64,000 nt of DNA from Pithys albifrons albifrons (lineage: Eukaryota; Chordata; Aves; Passeriformes; Thamnophilidae): contig NC_092497.1 of the NCBI RefSeq assembly GCF_047495875.1, forward strand, positions 35,074,381 to 35,138,380, written 5' to 3'. The notes below the pieces were generated by a model. It was not told the DNA's origin, made no database searches, and worked only from the letters and a program-made list of their open reading frames with translations. Both the position numbers and the translations under genes were made by a program. This document shows positions 1 to 12,800 of the stretch, one piece after another. Each line of letters begins with the position of its first letter. Within the stretch, counting starts at the first letter, position 1.

Positions 1-621
1 CCCATTGAGCCTGCAGCCTATGGCAAAGCCTGGACTTTGGAGTCTCTTTTGCTCTCAATAGGGATTGCAAATCCAAGCAAGCGGCACTTTGAAAATGCAG
101 TTAATTGCAATTGCTTGTGTTTTTTCAAATGGCAAAGGGAATATCCCTTACAGCTAGAGAGCAACAACTGTTTCAAATAAATGCCTTATAATTAAGGTAA
201 GCATGTAGTATTACAGTGACTCCATAACTCACCCATCTACTTGAGATCCTCTTGCTAACTGTTCTGCAGGTGCAAATAAAGGAATTCCAGAGGCAAGTCA
301 ATATTTGGTCTTGTTTTGCTTAGAACTAATGGGTTTCCAAAACATCACCTTTATTTTAGTATGAGTCTATGGAAAGAATTTTCCGTTTGTTTTGTACAAT
401 TTTCAACTCTGTGGAAAAGACCTGCACAAGTTTGGGACTTTGATTATGCAAGATGCTTTTATTGGATGTTATAGTTGTGACTTCAGAGTCAAAGATTATT
501 ACAAAATGTTATTTCTTTTGGGAGTGGGCTTTCCCCATAAAGGCTCATTTGATATTTTTAAGTCTTAGTTCAACTGTTTAGGGTTAAAATAGAAATGCAA
601 GGTAACTGAGCAATACTTCAT

Positions 622-1030
622 CAAATCCTAGAATGGCCTGAGTTGGAAGGAACTCCAAAGATGATCTCTTTCCAACCTCCCTGCCATGGCCAGGAACACC
701 TCCCACTAAACCAGGTTGCTGAAAACCCTGTGCAACCTGGCTTTAAGTTCCATCAGGGTTGGAGCATCCACAGCTTCTCTGGGCAACTTGTGCCAGTGCC
801 TCACCACCCTCACAGTAAAGAATTTCTTCCTAACATCTAAACTTACTCTCAGTTTGAAGCCATTCCCCCTTGTCTTATCAGGACAGTTCCTGATGAAGAG
901 TCCCTCTTCAGCTTCCCTGTAGGCCCTTTCAGATACTGGAAAGGCTGCTATGCAGTCTCCATGCAATCTTCTGTTCTCCAGGCTGAACAGACCTAACTCT
1001 CTCAGCCTGTCTTTACAGGCGACATACATG
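622..1030 (-). mobile_element. CR1 LINE 3' fragment
   Basis: On the minus strand this reads as the 3' part of a CR1 retrotransposon. An open frame at 1029-706 carries the usual end of the reverse transcriptase ORF ([18 protein letters not shown], then VRHWHKLPREAVDAP). On the plus strand it begins with the antisense CR1 tail (tcctagaatggcc, then ccatggccaggaacacctcc). The copy is 5'-truncated, as is normal for CR1, and has lost the perfect ATTCTATG tail. Confidence 0.9.
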
Positions 1031-4000
1031 CTCTATAAGAGCATTTACTCCTTATGTTTTAGCTCTCCATGGAAGATAATGTCTTTTTAGGCAGCTACAG
1101 AAATACAGATTAGCTAAATGAATGGAAAAATACCATGAGCTTTCCAACAGCTTGTAGAGCTATCGGTCCAGTCTGACAGAATCACCAATTTCTCTGTGCC
1201 TCAATTCCCTCATAATTAAAGAACCTGATATTACTCACCTACCATAGACTTGATACAGTAGGAATAAATATTTTTAGGAGCTCAGATGCTCAAGCAGTTA
1301 AGGCTAAACAAATTATGTGAGCAAAATCTAGTTCATTTCATGATTCACAGTCTAATTCTCTCCAATTCTTTCTAATTTACACTCTAATAGCATGCTTCCA
1401 TGAGTCATAGAGGAATTAAGTGAATGATACCATATTGCATATAAAAAGGCAACAATAATTTACGTTTTTTACTTTATGCAATTCAGTCTGGAGCCTCTAA
1501 TTCTGAATACTCGTGGAGAACATGAAACACTGGCTTTTACACCTTTTCTCAAGCAGTACCTTTTCATTCATAAGTAAGCATTTTTGGGGAGGGACACAGC
1601 TTGAGGTCTCAGGACAAGAATTAGGCACTCAGTCCAAGTAAAGGCTGTTTCAGTCAATGTAAAACATTTTAATTCAGTTGACAACAGCATTTCTATTCCA
1701 TCCTATATTGCATAAAGGTCCAGCCCAAAACGATGACATTTTCTACAGCCTCTGAGTTTAAACAGGGCTATTGAGCACATTTCCCTTGAAGCAAGCTTTT
1801 ACAAATGCTGATTTTCTCCCTGTGAATATGATCAGTAAATATTTTCACACCAGCAACCTGAGGCCCATTCAGAGCCCTAGTTATAACAGAGGAATAGCTA
1901 TATGCCACAGGTCTGAGTGCCTCCCAGCAGGTTTTTATTGCTCCAGTGAATGTTTCAAACCATACCTTCTACATGTAACCAGTCTTCAAATGAACTTGAT
2001 CTTTGCAGTAGCAACAGACCCTCAGCATTTACAGAGTAGTTCTTCAATGTCAAGAACTGTTTCTGCTCCTCAGAGTCACCTGTCCTTATGCACTCACAGG
2101 GTCATCCACCAAATGAGTGACCAGCAGGAGGTTTCTGTGCCTGGCTCCAAGCACTCACACAGCTGTTTTGCAATTCTCTTAAGGACAAAGCAGTATACCT
2201 GCCTGCAGGATGAAACAAGAGTAGTATTTTTCAGCGATCTTAATTGATCAGAGTGCTCACTGCAAACTGGTGATGTGTTGCAAGGACATCTTTTTCAGCT
2301 AGGAAGAAGAGAGAAAGTTTATTTTTCTGGCCTTGGCTCTCAGAGCTTGACTTGCAAGTGACTTAAAATGAAAATCAAATACCTTGCATTCACAATGTGA
2401 TTTAAAAAACAAAAATGAAAACCCACAGACACTCAGGGTCTGAATCTGAACGCTGACTGGGAGAAGAGAAGAAAATGTAGCTGTTTTTGAAAGAGGAGTT
2501 TTACTTTCTGGTCAGGGAATGTTTTTCTCATGCTTGCTTTGTGTTTCATGTGAATCTCAGGGAAACTGACCAGAAAAGAGTAGTATGTGCCACATAATCC
2601 TCTTATGTAATTTCTTTAATCTTTATGAATTAAAGAAGCAGATTAATGAAGTTTCATCTCCTAAGAAATACATTAATTCACATGTAATCGTCATATTTTA
2701 AAATGTTCTGCACCACCACTGGTCATAGGTCAACTAATTAGCTAAACTAAACCTGGGAGTGAGTACAGGAGCCTGAAAGAGTAAAATAGCCTGGAAAAAT
2801 AAATCTAAGCAGGAGTCTATGACCAGCACATGTACTTTATATTGATGGCTCAAAAAGGAGTTTTTTCCTACTGGGAAGTGAAATGCAAATAGAGCTGATT
2901 TTAATATTATGTGTTCTTCTCAGCCCGCAATGAGACAGGAAAGAGGTACACCTTAGATGTCAAGAAGTTGTCTTAAGAGAAAATAATACACTCACTTGTC
3001 TGTAACAAAGGTTTTTAGTAAATTGGAGACTAAAGCAGAGAGGAAACAGATCTGGAAAAGACATAAGATGTTTCATTACTCAGTAAAGACCCTTCAAATG
3101 TTTCTTGTGTGGTACGCACAAAAGACCAATTAGGTCACAAGAGTTTGTCTATCCCTATTTTGGGGGCCATTCATCCCTGAAGAAATACAGTGTAGTCTTG
3201 AATGCTCACAGGGTTCAAAGATTTAAAGTAAAATTATTGAATGAAGCTTCATAGGAGCTACAAGTATTACGAATAGTCTTAAAAGATCAGCACATGGTGG
3301 GTTTGCTGCCTGTACCAGACAGAGGGGTTGGAGCTACTCTCCATTCACAGAACACAGGGCTCTGACATTCATGGACAGTGAAGTCTTTCATGAGCTAAAC
3401 TGGCAAGAGCAGAACATATAATATGGTTGAAAAGCGCTGACCTTCTGCTTGATTGGTTCTGCTTATCTCTGCAAACAGATTTACTGTAGCAGGTTAACTC
3501 TTTTACCCTTGGGGAGGCTCTGTTACTGCAACATCGCTTTCGCTTGGACATGTGAGGAGTCTGAAAAAATAGCTACAAGGAGTAGCCAGGGAATAGCACA
3601 CCTTGCATCTTAATGGTTTAATCAAAAAATCCCATAATAGAAGAAGGGTTACATATAGGGTGGATTTTGATTGTTCTGTGTTCCTCTATATATCAACAAT
3701 GGACGATGAACAATCCATCATGAGACTCAGCTGTTACCCACGCTTAACTAACAAATTGAACTGATTTGTGTATGCCAAGATTTTATATTGAGTTAGACAC
3801 AAAGTAACTCTGGGCTCAATTATCCAGAAGAATATTAACAAACTGTTTACTCAGCAAAGGGACCTCTCTGAGCAACAATTCCTGTTAGATGCTTAGGAGA
3901 TCACACATTTTAGCAGGTGGAGAAAAGGAGCTGCTCACTTGCAGGTTATACATATGTGAAACCATCCTAGAGCATGTCTAAAACTTCTGTCCTTGTCACA

Positions 4001-5279
4001 GACATCCTTCCTGAAGAATTGTCATCTTTTCCCTTGCATATGGCATATGTCTTCCAAAGGACTCTTTGCTACAGAGCCTTCCCATGTAAAACATGTCTTC
4101 AATAAACAATTTGTCTTCTTGCAAGATTTCTAATAATGACTTTCCAAAACAAAAACAAAACCACCAAACTCTTGCAATTTACAGAATCCATGTAAATATT
4201 GCACTTCACCCCACTCTTTTCCTGGCACCTTGCCTCTCTGTGCCTTGGTTAATGCACCAAATTGTCTTTAGATTGAGTTTCTGCTGCTGTTACCATCCTG
4301 AATTGTTTGGGGCATTATCTCTTACAACTTAAGGATCTTAACCCAGGTAAATATTAAACTGTCTTCAGTTTACAGTGACACTCCTCAATAGCACCTTCCC
4401 AGATGAAACCATATGAAATGCTAAACATCTGTTCATTGCCCAATGAAAGCTGATTGTTATCTTACAGCATATTTCTACCTCATCAGATGGCCAGTTAACA
4501 CTACTCAAAAGCTTAAGTATATTCATATGCCAGAAGCCTGGCTGTTCAGCCATAACAGTGTGCAAATACTACTTTGCCATTATTGGTTTCTGTGTTTTTA
4601 ACCAGCACAAGTTACATGAACATATTTGTGAAAGTGAAAAGGTGGTTCTATTTCTCATTATATCATTTGATATTTGTTGATTAAATATTGCTTTTGTAGG
4701 TATTAGCTTTATACTTATGCTGTTCAGACCACTTGATGCATGGGTAGTACTTAGTAAGTAGCAAAAGTGGTGGCTGTGGTATATGTTCTGAGGACTCTGG
4801 AACCAATTAGACATTTCTCTTGAGATTTTCTGTATTTGTACACTGTATGTTGGGGATGCTATCCTCCATATGTTCCTGGTATGGAGGACATAAGTACCTG
4901 GTAAGTACGTTCTTCTGAAATATTGAAATTCCTTGTGTTATCCTATGCAATGTATGATACCATGTTTACTGTAGCTAATCAGTGTTTGGGACAACTCTGG
5001 CACATTGCTGTTATCATTTCTGCCTGGTTTCCTGTGTCTCGCTTGCTAGACATGTATGTGGCTAGCTGGAGTACTAGCTGGGATTCTGTGTCTGTGGATC
5101 TTGGTACACCTAGCTACTGTCATCACTGTGTGCTTCTTGGCTGCCTCTCTAATCTTCCCATTTCCCAGACCTGAATGAGCATGTAGTCTACAAGCTATTT
5201 GGTTTGTTCTTCAGTTTTTCCCAGTTAGCAAAAGCCTGATGAATATGCTATATTTGAAGTTAGTTAAATGCAACTTCTA

Positions 5280-5553
5280 ATTTTCTGTGAGAAGGATGAG
5301 GAGCACAAGAGGCAATGGGTGCAAACTGAAATGCAAGATATTCTACCTAAACAAAAGGCTTTTTTACTACAAGGGTGGCAAAATACTGGAAGAGTTTGCC
5401 AAGAAAGGCTGCAGTAGGACCCTTGGTCCTTGTAGATACTCAACACCCAACTAGACATAGTCCTGAGCAACCTGCTGCAAGTGACCCTGCATGAGCAGGG
5501 CACGGGACTGTCAGCCCCAGCTCATCTCTGATGCTGTGATGTTCTCACAGCAA
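5280..5553 (+). mobile_element. CR1 LINE 3' fragment, diverged
   Basis: Plus-strand text such as gcacaagaggcaatgggtgc, actcaacacccaactagaca, then gtcctgagcaacctgctgca and ccctgcatgagcagggc matches the 3' end of a CR1 subfamily different from the copy at 622-1030. It is strongly diverged and the terminal octamer repeat is not recognisable, so the ends are approximate. Confidence 0.75.
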
Positions 5554-6135
5554 GGCATAGGTTCACTACAAAACAGTTACAGTGCTCAAACATTTTTTGA
5601 AAATTTGACACATCCTCCTTGGAAATGTGGTCTCATAAAGTAAACATTTTCAGGGCTTTTCAATACAGAGGAAAGTATGCAACTCATCTAAAACCAATGC
5701 TGCTAAAATTTAAATGATGGTCTGAGTAACCAGCAGTCACCTAAAAGACTTGGAAAATTTCTACACATTTTCTACTTGTGATATGTTATTGGCTGCATTA
5801 AATGAATGGCATAGCCTCAGTGCAGGCGGTTCTGCTGATTTTGATATGTTTAATTAGAGCTACCACCTTCAAGATGGTTCTTTCCTTCTAACTAAATCTG
5901 GAGGATAAAACTAAGCATCAGCAAACTCAAAGGTTGAACTCTCACCAACTTAATTGGAATCAGGATTCCTTGCATGTTTGAAATACTTCCAGCTTTTAAA
6001 AGTCTTTTCTAATAGTGTATTGCTTGGAAAAGATTTAGAGTTCATGAGGAATGTGGATTTTGGTAAAGTGTAATAAATATTTTAATCACCAGGCGAAAAA
6101 TGCAGCAAACTCTGAAATGTGTGCACAAATCCAGT

Positions 6136-6141
6136 TTTATT
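6136..6141 (-). promoter_or_regulatory. CDO1: Candidate distal poly(A) signal of CDO1
   Basis: TTTATT on the plus strand gives AATAAA on the minus strand about 700 nt past the CDO1 stop codon. It is one of two canonical hexamers in the first kilobase; which one is used cannot be told from sequence alone. Confidence 0.3.
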
Positions 6142-6596
6142 TCAATTTTCCTCTTCATTAACTATACAGAATACTTTGGGAACTGGAAATTAGCTGAAAA
6201 AGTGTGATTGGTCGTATTAAAAGCCACATCTCTGTGCAATCAATTTGGAGAATCATTGTGCATGAAGCATATTTATCTGCTCCTATTTAAAATGAGATCT
6301 GACAAATTAAATGTAAAAAATAACAAAAAATGCACAAAACTATCAAGATGGCTTAGGGCATTAAAACCTAAAAGACTTAATTAAAAAAAAAAGCTGCTGT
6401 TAATTTTATCTAGTGTACATAGGTACAAGTGACTGGAAGCTTAAAAGTTTATATAGTTATTAATTACATTGAGAGCATACATCCCCATAGGTCTATTGAG
6501 AATTATCAGATGAGATTTAAAAATCCTATTTCTGATACCCTCAGAGCAATATCAAAAGTGGAGTTAAAAAGAGGCTAGAATTAGAAAACAAACTAC

Positions 6597-6602
6597 TTTA
6601 TT
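6597..6602 (-). promoter_or_regulatory. CDO1: Candidate proximal poly(A) signal of CDO1
   Basis: AATAAA on the minus strand, about 236 nt past the CDO1 stop codon, is the first canonical hexamer in the transcript direction. Use would give a short 3' UTR. This is an inference from motif and position only. Confidence 0.4.
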
Positions 6603-6837
6603 CTCACAGAAGCCTAAGAATGGGCAGCAAACCTCTGAAGCAGTTTATGGCACTAGTCAGCTTAGTGTCCCATAATTGGCATTTGCTTGAGGAAACTGCA
6701 GGTGGCCTGGAAGCTGCCCTAGTGTACTCCAATGTACAAGGCATCAAAATATATCTGGCTGTCGACCTTAGCCATGCAAGTCTTCTGTCCCTGGTTAAAC
6801 ATTCAGTAGGTCTTATGTAAATTCATGCTGGTGCTTC

Positions 6838-6867
6838 TCAGTTGTTTTCCTGCGGCACTGCTGTTGC
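6838..6867 (-). CDS. CDO1: CDO1 coding exon 5 (terminal mini-exon)
   Basis: Nine codons and a TGA stop, reading ATAVPQENN. The acceptor (tttcattttag, ending at 6868) is in phase 0 with the exon 4 donor. The human protein ends in a similar peptide ending LENN, which is how this exon, too short for an ORF scan, was located. The 3' UTR follows on the minus strand. Confidence 0.9.
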   Translation of the reverse strand, partial: ATAVPQENN

Positions 6868-9800
6868 CTAAAATGAAAGAGGAGAGGTTCTTCTTTTAGG
6901 GAAAGAGACAGTCATCACCTATTTCGCAGTCCCATTGTGGACCTTTGTCTCCAGAGTAACTCAGCATTTAAAAATAGTTACAGCATTCAGTTCTCCCCGC
7001 CAGAGTCTGGGGGAAGGCACTATGTGCCTGACAGAATCACCCTGTCCATTGGCTCTGTGACCATGAGTAACTCACAACACAAGGGACTGCTGAGGAATGC
7101 TTCCTCCTCCAGACTAGGTTCTCTCACTGATAGCCTACTCTACTTCATTTTGACAGAAACTGCTCTACTCTACTGCTTGGAAGACAGAATGCAAAGGAAT
7201 ACTGCCTCCTCCAGAAAAATTCCTGGCAGCAGGAACTGATGCGCTGTGACACGGAAGACAAAATTAATTGTCCCACAGTGAACTTTCCTATCAGTATTCT
7301 CATGGTCTGTACTGAACTGTGCAGTTACTTTCATGGGCAAGTCCTTTGACACACATACTATCTTTATTATTAGGCCTATATAACTTATTATGTATTTACT
7401 GGAGAGCTAGTTAACCAAGATGTAATCATGGCCAGAAATCATTAGGGATTTACCTTTGTGTTTTACCTGCAAAATAATTAAGACTAAGAGGAAGCAATGA
7501 ACGTGCTTTAGTGAGGCAGATCTTCTCACTTATAAAAGATACACATGTATACATTATATTACTCTCTTGGTATTTTAAATTTATAGCTCCCTATCTTCCT
7601 GCATCCTTTCATGATCTGAGAAGTAGAAGAAAGCCTGTTTTTCCAGTCAGCTTTTCAGAAACCAAGTCTCTGAGACAAGAAGGGTTTTGTAGAATGAAGT
7701 CATTTCAGACAGCTGGATGGCCCAGACTTGCTACCACTTTCTCCCTTACTGAAATTCCATTTACAGGAATTCATGAAAGAGCCCCAATGATTAGTATTTA
7801 CCTCTTTCCTGTAAGCCAGATCCAGTTTCCCACAAAAGGTACAAACAGTGCCAGATGGTTACAGATCAGAGTAGCAAAACACTCCAAGTCAAAATATCTA
7901 GTCTCCCTTACTATCTTATATACTTCATATTCAATAAAGACTTAAAATAAAAAGAAAGCAAGCAAATATTAAATCCTTGCATGAATTTTGTTCAATCTTT
8001 TTCCACATTATATGCCTTTTAAAATCTGAACTATAAATTCAAGTTTGCTTTCTCAAAGACCTTTCAAACTCTGGAAGATCAAAATTTGTGTTTCAGCTGT
8101 TTGGTAATTTGACAGGCTTCAACAAAATAATTTACATGATACTTGATAATTATATAAAACTTTAAGTGGATCTTACTAATGACTTACTCTAGGAAACTCC
8201 TGAGCAGTCAATTTCTGGCTTTAATGGAAGAGGAAACTGTTTAGTATCTAACAAAACCGAAAAGTCTTTGAACCTCTGGCTGAATGTCATGAATCAGTTC
8301 TTTCTCCACATAAGTAGTCATTTTTCCCAGGATTGGGAACTGAGCATTTTCCCCAATGGAATAGTGCTGAAAGGAATGTTATTAACCTCTCCCAGGTGTC
8401 CTAGTTTGGTCACCCCAAAAGTGATCTTAAGATTTCTTTCTTATCCACATAAAATCTCATGCCATTGCTCAAGAATGCAGACAACAACCAGCCTCCTTTC
8501 AGTTTCAGAGCAAATCTTACTATGTTAAAGTTGTGAGTTGAAAGACTTAAATTTCTTGAAGAATTCTTGACTTTACAAGAAGCTACAAGGTTTAAAACCT
8601 CTGACTTGAAATGTGATGCTTCACCTTTGGCAGAACAGTTTAAGTAGAAAATGTTATACCTGACGAAACCTGTCCAAAACACAGAACCACAGAATAGCTG
8701 GGTTGGAAGAGACCTCTGAAATCATTGAGTCCAACCTAACTGAACATCACCTTGTCAACTAAATTATGGCAGTGAGTGCAACACTCAGTCTCTTCTTAAA
8801 TACTTCCAGGGATGGTAACTCTACCACCTCCCTGGGCAGCCCATTCCAATGTCTAATCACTCTCTCTGTAGAAAATGTCTTCCTAATGTCTAACCTAAAC
8901 CTCCCCTGCCACAGCTTAAGCCTGTGCCCTTTTGTCCTACTGCTGGTTGCCTGGGAGAAGAGACCAACCCCCACTTGTCTACAACCTTCTCTCATGTAGC
9001 AGTGGAGAGCGATAAGGTCTCCTCTGAGCCTCCTCCTCTCTGGGCTAAACAACTCCAGCTCCCTCAGCCACTGCTCACAGGACTTGTGCTCTGGACCCCT
9101 CCCCAGCTTTGTTGCCCTTCTCTGGACCTGCTTCAGCATCTCAATATCCTTCCAAAAATGAGTGGCCCAGAACTGGACACAGTACTGCTGAGTACAGGGG
9201 AAGAATTACTTTCTTGGTCCTGCTAGCCATGCTATTCCTGATACAAGCCAGGATGCCATTGGCCTCCTTGGCCACCTGGGCACACTGCTGGCTCATGTTC
9301 AGCTTCCTGTCAATCAGAACCCCCAGGACTCTTTCTGCCTGGCTGCTCTCCAGCCGCTCCAGCCCCAGCCTGAAGTACTGACTGTGATTGTTGTGGCCAA
9401 ACTGCAGGACCTGGAACTTGGTTTTATTGAACCTCATCCCATTGGATCTGGCTACCTATCCAGCCTGTCCAGGTTCCTCTGCAGAGCCCTCTTACCCTCC
9501 AGCAGATCAACACTTCCCCTCAGCTTGGTGTCAGCTGCAAATTTGCAGATGGGCTCAATCCCTTCATCCATATAATCAATAGGTTGCATTTACCATCACT
9601 TGCTGCCTGAAGATGCTTAGCTAGTAGCAAACTTCTTATTAATCCTTCTCTCTGCTCACAATTTACCTGATGACAAAGGGGAGGCAAGCTACAAAGCAGG
9701 GAACTGCACACAGGGGAAGTCCAGATTGACAAATCAAGCTATACTTGTAAACAGATTTTATGCCGATCCTAGATGGGGATGGCCAGGGACACTGATACTG

Positions 9801-12800
9801 GACCTCCTACTGTACTGGGGCACTGGCACTGCCCATGCAGGTGGGAGGGCAGCCCTTGGCACCGTTCGTACAGGGGCTCAGAGCCCAGGCCTGCGTGAGG
9901 AGTGTATTATCTCGTACTTACACAGACAGTCCTTTCCCCAAACTGGCTGTAGAAGGTCATCGTGACTTTGTGCTTGTGTCCAGTCCTCTGATCAAAGGTG
10001 TTACAGGTGTCAAAGGGTGGGCTGTACAAATGCAGGCTAACAGCAGTCTCTGTGTGGCTTATGTTCTCCACACGGTGCAGGCCAATGGAGTCTACACCAG
10101 CAAGGACAGGGAAGAAGAAATTTTGTTAGCAGGGAGATCAAAATTGTCTGGAAAAATGCTTTCTAAACTGAAACTCATAAGCAATTAGGCATGCCCACAC
10201 TTATGGGCAACAAATAACTCAGTACAGGAAATTTGACTGCTGTCCTCTAGAACAGATTTCTAAACACACTAGTAATTCCAAATCAGTGATTGCTTTCCAT
10301 TGTTCATGCAACTTCTAAATTATCAACCACAGGATAAAGGCCAATAGGAATCCCAAGAAACTTAAGGGAGATCATACTGTCAGTAATTTTCCAGCTCTCA
10401 GTCCCAAGGGACTTCACGTTCATTTACTGTTTTAGGAGAGCTCCTTCCAAAACAGCAAGGTTTGTGTTTCTAAAAATTAGGAAGATACTTTATGGGCAAA
10501 AAAAAGCTTTTGTATTGCTAGTTCTTACCCAAGTAACAGGGATATTAATCACAGTAAATTCAGCTACATGCATTTGGGGCATGGATTTATGGACAGAGAT
10601 GTAGTTGTCTTCTACTAGGGGCATCTGTTCCCTAATTAATCCTCCCAGTTTTCTGGTTTGGAGAACAACCTTTTGATTCATTTGTTCTTTGGAATAAGGT
10701 GACAAATTAGTAGTGACTGGCATACTTCCAATTATAACTGAATAGTAAGCATAACTGAAGCTGTAGTAAAACAAGGCACTGTATGTTGTTTGGTCAGTCT
10801 GCACTGGTGGAGTAGATATTACCCAAAAATCTAAGGTATGAAGAATCACATCCATGGAATAAACCACATCCATTCCACACTGAAGTGGAGTTTTGGAGTT
10901 ACTTTAAGGAGAATTTGAATTTAAGTTTATGATCTTGTTGTAAAAACAACTCAGGCTTTTGTACTTAAATTAATACCTGGACCTGTATTGTGCAATATAG
11001 GCATGATACTCTGAGAGTCATGAGTAAACTCTGAACTCTGATACGTCTGTAAGGTAAGCCCTAAGTGTCGTCAACATACTTTTATCTAAATAGAGGATGT
11101 AGAAGCAGGGGCGAAAGTCCTAAATCTGTGCTCATCATTGGGAAACCCAAATAAACAGAGTTTAGTGGGTTCTAAGATTTAAGTTTAAGAGCAATGAAGA
11201 AGCATGACAGAAACTTCAAGGCTCTTACTATTGATGTAGTTATGGTGATCAACACACAGTCATTGTTTTCCTTCTGCTTGTTTAACACATTACTTTTGAA
11301 CCAAAACATCTGTTATGAAACATGGCAGAGATCCAAACTGCCTCAGAGAACTGAATACCAAATTTGTGTAAAACAGTCAAGGAAGCTTTGGATCAGAAGC
11401 ACACAGTGTGCAGTTGTTTGCATTGAGAAGAACTGCATAGGTAGGAAAACCTGACTGAGTTTGAGAACCCACATCCCTAGCATGGGAACACCAGCAGATG
11501 TGTCAAGTTTCTTCCAGCATTTCCTGCTCTAAAGATTTTGCACTTCCACTTAACATGGCATACCTTCCACAGAGGGCTGCAGAACATTAGTCTCTTCCCC
11601 AAAGCCCCTCACCCTGGCTAACTCCATAATCCAACATGAGGCTCCCTCCACAGGGAAGTTCCCAAGCTTAGCCCTAAAAAGTGTATAGCCTATGACATAA
11701 AAGACAGATGACCTCCATCTCTGATGCTTCACCTTTGTTCTAGAACTCATTGCTGTTCAGCATGATGTGCTGTGTCTTTCATAGGACCAGAATACATTAC
11801 ACTCAGAGGACTACGCCAGGATGACCTCCAGCATAACACAGGTACAGATACATGTGATGGAATGAGGTACTGAGGGAATCTTATGGTAGAGTCCTAGTCA
11901 TCCTGTGTAGTCAGGCATATTGTTTGTAGATTGGGCTTTTCAATTCTGCTGACACTGCACTTCAGCACTACAGTCTTGCTGATTTGGACAAGAAGTAGCA
12001 CTGTGAATCAGAGCCTCTGCTTCTGGATGATCAGTTTGTTTCATAGATAGCTTTTAACATTTTTGAAATTGATTTTCCATGACTGAGCAAAAGGATTGCT
12101 TCTTTGGGGAAAAAAAAAAGCAAGGTGATCAAGCTATCTAGACTTTGGTTCTCTTATATCTTACAAAATACTATTTAAGGTCTATGTTTCCAAGCAATTT
12201 TGGATAGTCACTAGGGGCACAGTGCTGAAAAGCTGCTCCATGTAAAGGAGATATGCAGCATATTAAAGAATCAGGCAATTACTGCATTGTCTTAAGAGTG
12301 AATTGAAAGAACAATTTGTAGTGGTTGTTTTACTGACTCTAAATACAGGTTTATGCAGAATCTAGAAAGTCACATTCTTAAACTGTGCCTGAAGTATTAT
12401 ACTGTTAATAAGGGAGACTAGAAAGCAGATGAACTCTTCTGTTAGGAATAAGACTCATGATAGGTGGCTGTCAAAACAAGCTTAATAGCTTACCATTAAT
12501 GTAGGCACACTGATTTTCCCTCAAAACTCGTTCTGATTTCTTAGTCATCTCACCATTCCCCTTTTTCTCAGGCCATTCAAACAGAGTCTCCTTTAGATTT
12601 CCCTGGAGGATCTTCATAAAGCAGTGTGAGTCAGTATGATCATGGATGCTGCTATATATGTAAAAAGAATAACCAAACTCAGTGTGATATGCATATTTAA
12701 TTTCAGTACAACAAACAGGGCAGATGACATAGCACATTGTATCTGGACAGAGCCTTAGAAGGCAATTCCGTTGCACAGGGGTCATGCATTAAGGTATGTC

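Larger units (their letters stand above)
1..6590. other. Downstream flank of CDO1, no gene recognised
   Basis: This AT-rich stretch lies beyond the 3' end of CDO1. The only structure I can name is two CR1 fragments (about 622-1030 and 5280-5553). The longest open frame (1771-2247, plus) begins at a TTG, has no domain or signal I recognise and is not flanked by convincing splice sites in frame. In human the next genes on this side are TMED7 and TICAM2; I found no exon of either here. Distal CDO1 polyadenylation sites could reach into its right end. Confidence 0.6.

Noticed and set aside
1771..2247. 158-codon plus-strand open frame
   Set aside because: It begins at TTG, has no recognisable motif and no exon-like context. 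It fits chance in non-coding DNA.
7511..7945. 144-codon plus-strand open frame
   Set aside because: It lies in CDO1 intron 4 on the opposite strand, starts at a non-ATG codon and shows no domain or repeat similarity.
8759..9437. Reverse-transcriptase-like frames as host genes
   Set aside because: They are fragments of a truncated CR1 with a frame break. The same applies to frames at 706-1029, 41755-42084 and 44778-45286.
9835..10188. 117-codon plus-strand open frame
   Set aside because: It is the antisense of CDO1 exon 4.
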